DNA from: Protonemura montana
Taxonomy: Eukaryota > Arthropoda > Insecta > Plecoptera > Nemouridae
DNA length: 64,000 bases
Direction of reading: 5' to 3'
NCBI GenBank assembly: GCA_947568835.1
Contig: OX387605.1
Location: 16,496,418 to 16,560,417, forward strand
Below are positions 25,201 through 36,265 of this stretch, piece by piece. The notes under the pieces were generated by a model that saw nothing but the letters and a program-made list of their open reading frames with translations, ran no database searches and was not told the origin of the DNA. Made by a program: the position numbers and the translations under genes. Positions within the stretch are counted from its first letter, which is position 1, and each line of letters starts with the position of its first letter.

Positions 25201-28200
25201 GTTTCGGTGTGTTTCCAGCTACCACCGAACTGGAATGGGAGAGTTGGGAAGGCTGGAGGCAGGACCAGTTCGTATATTTACGGCAGTCTTGAAGCTTACC
25301 AGTTTCCTTTCCAATTATTTGCCTTTCCCGACGATCTTTGAGCATAATCGGATTGGGAGCCTGTTGTGGTCATCCTTGATAGCGGTAACGGCCGCCTCTA
25401 AAATTCTGACAGTTTTCTCGATACCAAATGTGTTGCAGAAAAATTAGATTCCGCCTTTTCCTTTCTTCCGCTCTCTCACCTCAAAGGAGATACTTTTGAA
25501 ATGTTTCTGCGTGGCATTGATTTTCTTTCCAGGAATTGGCATATCGGCTTGTTGTGGAAATTCTCAACATTCCCTCTACATTTGAGAAAATCCAAAGCTA
25601 AGACTCTGATTCAGTTCCTAAGCCAGGCAGAAAGAAGGCTTATAGCGCGTTAATAAACTCACTCCATGACCTCAAAGAGACTCCGTACCATTTGAAAACT
25701 CACGTTACTCATCAATAGATGAAAAGTTATATAAAAAGTAAAAACTTATCGCCAAAGTTGTTACTCTGTTCACCGCTACTTTAAATTTACACACCTGCCC
25801 ATATTTCCACTTGGTAACTAAAACTCGGCGAGCATTTCAGTGTCGAAACTTGAACCCTTTGTGAGATATCTTCTTCGTCCCGGAAGAATTTATGCCCTTG
25901 GCATTGACAATTAGGTTCACATCTCTCCTCGAGGGTCGGCGCTTTGACGCCCCCGCTTAACGCCCTCGCCGATGCCCCCGCACCATCGTCGCCGCCGCCG
26001 TCGCCGCCGTCGCCGTGAGATCGTTTATTTCCGGGAACCCTTTTACTTTTACATAATCACGTATTTGTTTTGAGTCTCGTTTGCCACTGATAGCTCCTTG
26101 CGGCTGCTTCTAGCTCGCCTGTATTACTAGAATATATTTATTTAGATTGTTTGAGATCAACACATGTTAAACACTTGTCACCATTCATTTTAGGAAAATC
26201 GTTCTTGCTACACATCGCCACACTTCTCTAGGTATAGTTAGTTTTAAATAAGCTATTTTCAAATCGTCGCTTCATTTGAAAGCATCAGTAATTTGTTTTT
26301 AGTAGCTTCATCGTGGTAGTTTCGGGACTAGAGTGAGAGGTGTTTGGTATAGTAGGTGTTCCATGACAGTATTATAGCTACCTGGTGAACTTCTGATACA
26401 AATTCAAATTTAAATTTATAGTATAGGTACCCACAATTGACATAGAATGGAGTATGAGCACAGGCACACGCTCAAGCATAGCGACTTTGCGAATTTAACG
26501 GTCAGCGGCCACATTGGTACATATCTAAAAACAGAGCACTGAACTACGTCCCACTTCGTCAGCCAGCCAAGATCATCAGTGCAACGTCCACCATGTTTGT
26601 TAAAATAATGCTTTGTGATTGGCTGTCATGAGCGCAGAGCACAAATAAGTTGGAATATTTCTGTGCGCAATGAGCAAAAAGTGCTTGTGTGCAGTTCCAT
26701 ATGATTCCTAAGTTGTAAGTTCCCTAAGCGCTATAATTGTACTTGTGCTTATTGCTATGTCAGTTGTGAGCAGACCTTTTTAGAGCTGATAAAGAATATT
26801 GTTTTGCGTGAATAAAATCAATTTCGTTGTCCCGCAATTTTAGAAGGGAAAAACGCCGTAGCGATCGAAAAAACTTTGAAGTTACGCGCGAAGAAAAGCA
26901 ATAGGTTGCCATTTTAGTATTGGTTTTTGTGTTTCGGCTCGACGCAGCGTAACGAGCTAAGCGTAACGACATAGGCGTGGAAAAGCACATCATTTTCATA
27001 TACCTATACCAAACACATATTGATTATTCAAAAGAAATGTTTTATTGTTTTTGTTTTTATTCTTTTCACAGTATATACCAACGCCACAACTTTTGAAACA
27101 AAAGAAATACAATCATCGCTCGGGTCTATGTGGTTTTACTTGTGAGCCTGCAGGAGAAACGAACGTTCTCTCTTTCTTCCCTAATTCTTCCCCATGTCTG
27201 CAATCAATCTCAGCCAGAGATCCAGTCAGGCTTAACGGGATCACCCAGGGATAACAGAATAAAATCTATGAGGGGAATTCCACATTTTCGTGCCTTTGGG
27301 AGTTGAGATAATACTTTTTCATGAGCATATGGAAGCTTTGTGATTTCCGTTGATTTGATTTCATTCTTTGCTATTTCTTATGATATCACGAGGGTAACAC
27401 CCGTGTGGGGAACACACGAATTTCACTTTTTTTGATTACAGACCAAGACATCGTAAAGAATCCTTCAAGAGGTATTCTTTCTTGTAAACCAGGTCGAAAC
27501 ATATTTTGATACATGAAACAAGTAAAGCAAAAATCTATTATTTATGTCAAGAAACACGTTCGCTAACACGAATGTTATGGAAGTCTTGTATCAGGGTAAA
27601 TGATAGCGATTGCGTTATGTCGTGCGTTACTTTGCCCGTTTGTGCGTGCCATCTTAGCGGCAGGGAGGCACGCACAAAGGGGCACGCAATTGTAAGTGGC
27701 TGTCAGCTTTAGACACCTAGTCGTAATGCGGATAATAACGGCTACATTTATCATTCATCCACAATTTCAATCACTTTTATTGTGTAATTACTTTTGATGT
27801 TCATGTATTGCGTCTTTTTGGAAGATTGTATACTGAAAATGGATCTTAATTCTTAATTATAGAGCAAATATGGTGTCTTGAAGGGATCTTTGGCAGAGCA
27901 GAGCACCCTGTCTTTCATAAGAACTATTAAGCAAACGTTATGGCTGCATCTAGCTTTTATTGGCTTCCGGATGACTGCTTTTTATTATAATGGAAAGAAT
28001 AATAGCCAGTGGTCATCGCTATATATTAAGTTTGTACGTTTCCGTATGATTTCGTCTTATTTTTATTAATACTTTAGATCCACACGAATGGAGCGTTCAT
28101 TTAATTTCATGCTCTATTAAATGAACTAAAAACGACTAAATAATTATATACAAAGCAATTGTGAAAGACAATGCGGAACATTTTCATTAGATACAAGCAA

Positions 28201-31200
28201 AAATAAAATACACGGCTGCATTCCCATACGTTGACGCTTAATTGTAGTGCCAATCGCCATACGTGCAAATATGCAAAAGCAATTAAACGACGCTCCCAAT
28301 GCCACCCACGACGGTACTACATAAAAAAAAAAACACCCGCTTTTAGCGAAGGAACGTTACTCATGTTTATGTGATTCGGTGTAAATGCATGCGATGGAAA
28401 CAAATTCCTGTTTTACGTGAACCGATCTCCCAAGAAGTGTATTTCGGGAAGACTCGTCATAACTAAACACTTGGGTCTAGAAATTATGATCCGAAAGTGA
28501 ACTCTTAACGATTTCACAAATTTTTTTTTCTTTATAAGTCTCATTATTTATTTTTCCGTTACAGTCATTGATCAACACCAAAATTCTAATCAACTTTGAC
28601 AGACAAATAGCTTTATTCAAGTCTGCGCTTTGAAATGGGCGAATGGTTCTCTTCGAAGTAACATAATCGAACTAACTTATTAATACAATATATCGTTGAT
28701 TTGATATTGTGATACTGCATGGCTAGGAAGTGCACGAATACAAAGCAAGATTTTAATAGTATGATTGACAGTTCATTAGGAAGGTGTCAGTCAGCGATCT
28801 CTGCACCCTGGTTCTATCCTCGGCTCGCGTTACCATGTCGCCGGGCAGTGGCGTGCCAGCTAGGGTCAAGCCGGGGTGACTTTAAGGTTGCCGCTCCTTG
28901 CCATGAAGTACACACAGGTGCTCGCCTAAAAACATTGTTAACTGTATATTTAAAAAAAAAAAGCAAAACAGTCGTTATTTGTGATGGAAATGTGAGAAAT
29001 CGAAACAATTTGAAATTTTTTAATAATTCTTCAACAGATTTTAAAAGAAGTCAATCTTGACTTCCACATTTGCATAGCATTGACGTTAGGATTCGTGGGT
29101 CTTTTGTATATCTGTTGACACTTGACACGTGTCTTCAATATTATTTACTTGGAATTCAAAATTTTTCTCTCGAATGTAGGAAATCGATTTAAAATGAAAC
29201 CTTTCTCAAATTGCGTCAGGCTAAGTCTACTTCTTTTTCCGCTTCTTACCTTGCGGAAAAAAACAACTCCCCAAACACATGTTATTAAAAAAACAGTTGA
29301 AAAGTTCCCTCCACCAAAGTCCGACCCCTACCAATAACCAAGTTCTAGCACTGGCACAGTCCGGCCGCCACTGCGCACACTCTCCGCGCAGCTCGCGTTT
29401 ATTTCGTTCACTTGTTGGCGAAAAGACTGAAGCGGAAATTATTTCTGTCGTGACGTCATCATCTGATGCCAAGATTTTCCAAGCCGTCGAGTCTACGCAG
29501 GGAAAATCTTGATATCTACCTCACCTAGCTGCCTAGAAAACACAGACAGAGACACACGCACCCTCACCCACACACCTCTATCTACGGAGTGGAAGGATAT
29601 TGTTCGAGCCCCAAATGTCAGCCGATTTATTCTGCTTGTGTGGCGATTTGCCTGACTGATATTATTTTGGCGTTTGCCGTTTTGCAGGTCGCGGCTGAAT
29701 GAGGGCAACACGTCGAATATTCAAAACACTTTGATGTTTATTGGATGACAACCTTTGTAATTGGCGTTTTAATGCTGTTTGATTGTGATTTTGTCGGCGA
29801 AGCGATTTCGGTCGAACGTCAAAGCTGAACACTCTTTATAAATTATGATTTTCTTCGCCAAGCTTCAATCATCACTGCGGTGTGAGCCTGATGCGTTATT
29901 GTGTTCGGCTAATGATTGGTTTTACATGCTAACAATACAGGTCGCCGCTAAATTTTAGTCGGGCCAATTATTTTTAATTAGGGGGTCTATAATTTAAAGG
30001 TGCGAAATAAATCCTGTCAGAGTTCTTGTTCACTCTGTTTTTAACAAGCTCATGCTTAACACGAATGTCAAGTCTACGCGAGGCTCGAGCCAATAATTCC
30101 GCGAACGGAGTAGCTTTTTTTTTGTCATTTTGTAAACGGGTTGAAAACACACAAAGTTCGTTTATCAACATTTGCATCATATTCGTGTATATTACAATGA
30201 TTTCTATTAGCAATTAATGTAGGGAAGGAAATACATTTTCATGCAAACATTTGTGTCCCTAGTTACGCAGGAAATCGCCTGAAGATAGATCTGTGGACCG
30301 TTTATTCATTTCCCTGAACAATCAAGCGAATCTCCTTCCTCCTGAGTTTCCCATCCCTGGGCATTTGTCCACTGCCATACTTCAGACCCTACAAAACGCG
30401 GCTTCTTGGAAAGAAAATTTTCAGTAATCACACATTTCTCTAACTTTTCTGATTTTCCCTGATTTCCGCCATCCATCGCACACGCACGCACCACGCTTCT
30501 AAGATCTTATTTTATCTTCAGTCAATCACTTCTTCGTAGCTTCAGAACGTCGCATTTTAATTACACATTAAACAGAGTCTATTTTTACTTTACAGTTTCT
30601 TTATCAAAAAGAAAATGTATTACATTAACAACCATGTCTCGCGAGTTATTAAATGCCACGCTAGCACCCTGCACCTATATCGAGACAAGGAGTGTCGCGA
30701 ATTATCACATTTGATGAGCAAGATACGACTCGCGAGGCTATGAATAATGGATCAGTAGCCTTGCTGCTAAATTCACTCACTACACACGTCTGCTGCTTAT
30801 ATTCCTCTCTTCTAGCTGCGAAGTGTACATACACTGCTGCCGCCGCCGAGCGCACAGCACCCTGGTACATCTTCTCATCGCAAACGTATAAAGCGTGCCC
30901 TACCACCCCTGTCTTAATAGTCACAAGGCTTGGTATTGTCACGCAGTTTCCTTCTCGCTCACTCTTATAATCCAATATTGGGTTTGTGTTACATTCAAGC
31001 TGGCTTTCCAAGTCAGCTACACATATAGGTGGAATTAAGACAGTCATGCATCTTGGATGATACATCAGGCAATGGGAGTTATTGTGAGTGAAAATGGTTT
31101 ACTGTAGTGTATGGCCTGTAGCAGTTGGCAAGATTGTGTAGCAAAGTCGCTGGTGATGATGGGGAACGAGGAACGGGGGACTTTATGTTAAAATGTTTCG

Positions 31201-31227
31201 TATTTTGTTGAGTGAATTGAGATATCG
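25201..31227. other. No supportable gene; simple repeats and unassigned DNA
   Basis: A GCC/GTC repeat lies at 25,986-26,016. The string cagtggcgtgccagctaggg near 28,848 resembles the start of many invertebrate transposable elements, but no matching end was found. A TGACGTCA palindrome (CREB-type site) is at 29,451-29,458. A frame of 134 codons on the minus strand (30,661-31,065) overlaps a 92-codon frame on the other strand and shows no family features. Confidence 0.45.
25986..26016. repeat. (GCC/GTC)n trinucleotide repeat
   Basis: About ten consecutive GCC or GTC triplets in a local GC-rich patch (25,930-26,035) surrounded by A+T-rich DNA. Confidence 0.85.
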
Positions 31228-31345
31228 TGGTGACCTTGACCTATAACCAAGAGGCTGTTTGGGACGGATAGTGGTTACCCATCCGATAAGTTAGTAAGTG
31301 AAATGTCGGTCAACTTTGGTGACCTTGAGTTAACATGTGTTCGCG
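31228..31345 (-). mobile_element. Partial 5S-like SINE head, copy 3, with AGGTCA repeats
   Basis: On the minus strand 'ggtcaccaaagtt' followed by 'ttatcggatgggtaacca' (about 31,273-31,328) parallels 'gatcaccgaagtt' and 'ttggatgggtgacca' of the copy at 51.5 kb. The body that follows in the other two copies, including the accgtccttcggaag core, is not seen here, so this is a partial or older copy. The adjacent DNA has TGACCTTGACCT at 31,231-31,242, a direct repeat of the nuclear-receptor half-site AGGTCA on the minus strand. TGGTGACCTTGA is itself repeated at 31,228-31,239 and 31,317-31,328. Confidence 0.4.
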
Positions 31346-31727
31346 GTGCTCCGAAAATGCATGTCTGGAAAAAAATGGCAAGGTCATTGCGTTGCTTTTG
31401 ATTAGTTGATAGAAACCATCGGAAAGAGTCCGAATAATTTGTATTGCAAATGATGGAAACTTCGCAGTTCATTGAGAGTGAACACTATCTATGCTCATGG
31501 GACTTTGAAGCTTTAACAGAGCCGAAACCAATATTTTTGAACAAGAAATGAAATCGATGTCTTTTGATGAATTAGCATGTCTTGAAGGCTTCTTGTTAAG
31601 CCTCCATGATCTCATCCTAAGACCGCTTGGAAAATGTCAGAGTCTTGCTGTTAGTGACGTAATAGTCTTGTCAAACTATAATACTTGCTGCAAATGGTAA
31701 ACTCAAGTCATGGTTCACCTGTTGCAA

Positions 31728-31729
<2 letters not shown>

Positions 31730-31758
<29 letters not shown>
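31730..31758 (-). repeat. (T)29 run, possible poly(A) tail of a minus-strand retrocopy
   Basis: Twenty-nine T bases on the plus strand. Read on the minus strand this is an A run preceded by unique sequence (about 31,759-31,870). It could be the poly(A) tail of a minus-strand retroposed sequence, but no target-site duplication or recognisable source was found, so a plain microsatellite is equally likely. Confidence 0.6.
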
Positions 31759-31760
<2 letters not shown>

Positions 31761-32250
31761 GTGCCAACACATGACTTGTATTTGCACTAAAACTCCGATA
31801 CGTACGTAACCGTTCGATATTTTGAGGGCTAATTTCACGCTTAGCTGGTTCGTACCATCTACCACATGCTAAACCGAGCCAGAGTTTTAAAAAATGTCAT
31901 CAAATTACAGACCACCATCTCTAAAATTACCAGCTTTATTTAAATGTCAAAGATATTTTACCATAAAGTATATAGACTCAATAATTCCAGTTTATAATTG
32001 CAAAGCGCTGTAATGCTTCGGATCTGAGTATGAAAAAAACCAACTCATTAAAAAAGTGTAATGTATATTTTTGTAATAATATACTGCATGGCTAATGAAA
32101 TTCGGTTTGTCGTCTCTATTAACCTACATTTTGCTGCTACTTCCACTTCCTGTTCTTCCCGCATGCGCGTTGTCTGCATAAGCTTCTAGAAAATGCACTG
32201 TTATCATAAATCACGATAGCTGCATATTTAATTAGATGCACTAAACCCGA

Positions 32251-32288
32251 ATAATATATATATATATATATCCTAAATATATATATGT
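32251..32288. repeat. (TA)n microsatellite
   Basis: Interrupted TA dinucleotide repeat in two blocks separated by cctaa. Confidence 0.9.
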
Positions 32289-32688
32289 GTATCACATTCC
32301 CTTGTAAATACACGGCGCGGTTCATGCGTTGAATTGTTTTGCAGACCCGGGAAGTAATTCAGCATAATATTTACCGTTATGGACAACTGCACATCTACAT
32401 TTCAAATGATAAGCTTGTGCAGACAAGCTTTACCGAAAAAAAAAAAAAAAATGCTAAAAATATTCAAATTCGGCGAGCACTGGGAACGTGGCGTGCTGTA
32501 CGGACATATGGTGGTCACACGTCATCTATTCATTACCTCAAATGTGGTATTAAACCTAATGCCATGCACACCACCACATGAGTGATAACGCGCAGCGTAA
32601 GTCTGATTACTGCCCCCCACCCCCGTCGCCCCACGTTGTAAGGGGTGTACAAGCCATCAGGGATATACATAAAGGCGTAATTGACTTT

Positions 32689-32714
32689 TGTGTGTGTGTG
32701 TGTTTGTGTGTGTG
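32689..32714. repeat. (TG)n microsatellite
   Basis: TG dinucleotide repeat with one interrupting TT. Confidence 0.9.
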
Positions 32715-33459
32715 ATGGTTTTTGTGGAGGGGGGTAAGCGTACGGCGACTTTCGACACATCGTTATTCGGAAATTAATGAGCCGACTTTGGGCGTGCACG
32801 GTAGTGTGTGGTTTAAAAACAATCATCTATTTTAAACCGAGTCAAAAATTATGAGTCGTTGGGCGTGTGAAGATGAGGCTTGAATATTATGCTGTGTGAT
32901 TGTTTTGCGATTTGATTGATTATACTTTGAAAGATCGCTGGGGCTTTTTTTAAACATTTTCATTCGGCGAGCGACAGATCGTCAACGGCCAGAAAGTATT
33001 TTGTTATGTGGGTAACAGAATGGTCTTCCTATGAAGTCTCTACACTCGAGACCACACTTTGGCGAAGCCTCTTTAAGGTCTCCACTAAAAGTCACCACCG
33101 AGTTAATAGTAAGTCAATATAATTGTCCTTTGTGGTTTCCCAATAATGGCAGAACAATTCACTGTTGTCGGCATTCTAACGCGTTTACTAATGCCATTGC
33201 TAGTTCCCTCTTGAAAACATTTGCTTTCTCGTCGGATAGGCTACTTTGGTGAACTATGCAAATGGACTTCTCCCCTGCCCCCCATCCGCCCATGCCCCTT
33301 TTCCCTGGTGCCGGGATGCTGCTTTTGTTCTGCTTCTGCTTTAATTAAATGCAGGCCGATTGGGGTGTAAATCATTTAAGAGTTTCGTGCCCGCTGGCTC
33401 CCACCATATGTACACTACCTTGGTCCCGCCGTCTCAGCTCTGAGATGCCCCAGGAACCC

Positions 33460-33510
33460 CCGCCGACGCCGCCACCGACGCCGCTGCAGCCGATGCCGAC
33501 GCCGACGCCT
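33460..33510. repeat. CCG/ACG-type trinucleotide repeat
   Basis: Imperfect triplets of the form ccgacgccg. One frame reads as Pro/Thr repeats (PPPTPPPTP, then PTPTP), but the surrounding frame has no gene-like context, so I treat this as simple sequence. Confidence 0.75.
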
Positions 33511-36238
33511 GCGATCTCTAACTTTAACAAAATCTAATTAATGTTCTACTAGAGATTATCTTTAAACGAGCTCTTTTTCCTTTATTCAACTCAAATGAAG
33601 CGCGGCGCTCGCGCGCGCGCCTGTTTTTCATTTGCTTCGGTGCCACGTCGTTGTTTGGAACTTAGAGCGTGGAGCCGGCGAAGCCAACCTTTTGACAGCA
33701 TTCTTTTGATATTGAAATTATTCAAGAAAATCGTGTTCTTCCTTTTAGTTTCAAATTAAGTGCAATCGGTTTTTTACCCCCACCCATTTGGAGTTAATTT
33801 ATTTTTATTTTGTCTTGTGTACGTTGACTAAGCAGACGCGAGATGCAAATGTTGAAGAAAATGAGTCATCTTTACTACGGCGCTGATTAAATTTGTCTCC
33901 ACCAACCTGATTGCTTATTATGTTCACACTTGCGTCGCGACAAGCTGACAAAAGATCGTAAAAAAAAGCTTCAATGTGGCCCACACTTTATGCTCCCGAG
34001 AGAAATATTTAGTTGGGCCAGTCACGAGTGACGGGGGGTGAGACCAAATTTGCACACTTTGGCGGCCGGCGGTTTGCTTATTGAATACCGACAGAAGGAA
34101 GGAAAGGAAACCATGGGAAGGGAATGAAGACAGACGTTGGAAGGATGGTTTGCGGTGGCGGGTTTGCATTAGATAGCGACAGGTGGTGTGGACCAGATCG
34201 TGGGTCTTCTGTCTTCATCCACTGCCACCTGGCACTCGGCCCCAAACCACCCCGCACCTCCGCACTCCTCAGCCCCCCACAACCCTCCCGTCATGTCACT
34301 GACGTCACGGAATACACGCGTACACGTCCTCGAAATGAAACGAGCTTGGTTTAAGTGTTGAGACTAATGAAAAATTACGTGCCATGTACAAAAAAAAAAC
34401 GAGGGGGCGCGCGAGCTCGCACAAAAAGCAAAAATGTGAGCCGACTTTGAAGGCGGGTACACCAATGTATTTTTTCTTTTCTCTAACTAAGGCCACGGGT
34501 CCCAAAGCAAACATGGTTTGGAAAAAAATAATTTGTCTTTTCGGAGAAAATTTCGGACTTTTCGGACTTTTGCACTTTCGGACGAAAGTGACACTATTAA
34601 TAATATCACAACTTTTTATTAAAAACTCTTCGTTTAGGACGTATATAGCTGAAAGAGCCCTCGCGAAATTGGTTTTTACCTCCGGCCAGTCTTGATTATT
34701 GCGTCCACTGCCGACTGATGTCCGTTCGCAGCGCCAATCCGATGGGAAACTCTTTAGGTAATTTACGTTATTTACAGGGATACTTTTCCCACATGAAAGC
34801 TACCCTCAAGTACCCATTAACGGCCTTTGAAAAAGGATAGTGCAGCAGTAAATTACAATGTTTGACGTTAAATTATTCTCAGCTGCTTGTCAGCTGGCCC
34901 TCGCCAATGAGTTGATTCATTACACTCCGTTGATTTGTCCACCGGTGTGCACCCCTTCTAGACACCGTCGTTTCCCCATTTCCATCCCATTCATTCACTC
35001 GTCAGAGGCAAACGGGAGTGCGGGGGTGGCTGAGAGTACTGTCTAGATGGCCATTCTCTTCCCAGACCCACCTTCAGCTTGAGCTCATATCATTCGCATT
35101 CGCCAAGGAGCAGGCTAATTAGTTCGTATAATCAGACCTCCGGAGAAATCAGTGTCAATTGGAGGACACCCTCATTGCTATTCACGGCCCGCGGTTATTA
35201 TAACTTTGGAATGAGCTGTCTCCAAATATCTTTGGATAAAGGAAATCGGCGCAAAATCCGAATAGAACGGGGTCTACGTTTCTAGCCTAGACACATTTAT
35301 TTTTTATTTTTTAGAAGAACCTCTTTTTTTGCTCGGCGCTGACTCCGCCTACGATCTGTAAGGCATTTCCCAGGAATTTTCTTTGAGGAAGACTTTTCGC
35401 TAACTTGCGCGTCAAATGATAAGAGGCCTAATCCGAAAGGTCACAGTGGAAACATTATTTATACATAAATTAATAAACATGGCTTAATCTTTCTTGAATA
35501 CAAATAGAGACAATGCCAAGTTTTATTACGCGAATGTTTGTTTTTTACTCTTCCAATTAGACGTCTTAAATGTTTAATATTATTTCCTTTGCCTGGGCGA
35601 AAGCTAATTTTTCAACGAAACGCTCGGGGCTAATACGTTTTTGCTACGCCTTTCCGTCGACTCTTGTGATCGTAGAGAAAGGAAATTAAAAACTCGAGTT
35701 TTCCTCCGCTTACCTCACCCCCCTTAAGAAGTTTACACGTAGCTTCGCCTACTCTATTCTGCCATTTCCTACTCAATATAGCTATTAAAAAAGTTTTTAT
35801 CTTTCTTCGGAAACTGATAAAAGTAAATCCGGCCGGTTGTTCGCTCGATGCCCGGTCGCCAGGCTCTGGGGCGCTACCGCCAGAGTTTTATCGTCAGAGG
35901 TAGAGGTGTTGGATGGGGCTATGACAAGACGAGATTACCTTTGTCTTATTCAGCTCGGCCAGTTTACGACTACCAATCATGCACTAGGATCTGAAACTCA
36001 GCTCGCCGGGCGCTGGTGTGGTACGGACAGAGTCGATACTCGCTTCGACGGCTTCGACTATCGCCAGTCGTGGAGACCCGACTTTATATTGCCTCGACAA
36101 AGCGTCATAAAACACAATATCAGCGTTTCCCGGTTTATTGGCAAATGCAAAACACTTCGAGTTGCCAGCTGCAATTGGCACGCGATCGCCGATACGCACC
36201 TACTGTCTGTCGACCGAGACAGGGGTGGAAATGGGATT

Positions 36239-36265
36239 GGGGGGGGGGGGGGGGGGGGGGGGGGG
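36239..36265. repeat. Homopolymer (G)27
   Basis: Twenty-seven consecutive G bases, the same length as the C run at 7.67 kb. It is a potential quadruplex former and its exact length is uncertain. Confidence 0.95.

Larger units (their letters stand above)
31346..36238. other. No supportable gene; many simple repeats
   Basis: This part holds (T)29 at 31,730-31,758, TA repeats at 32,251-32,288, an A run at 32,436-32,451, a TG run at 32,689-32,714 and GCC/GAC triplets at 33,460-33,510. A GC-rich patch with a TGACGTCA site lies at about 34,020-34,330 (site at 34,300-34,307). The 155-codon frame at 35,837-36,304 runs through a G run and is judged spurious. Confidence 0.5.

Noticed and set aside
29451..29458. 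TGACGTCA CREB-type site (also 34,300-34,307)
   Set aside because: About one copy is expected by chance in 64 kb and no promoter is seen beside either.
30661..31065. 134-codon open frame, minus strand
   Set aside because: Overlaps a 92-codon frame on the opposite strand and matches no family I know.
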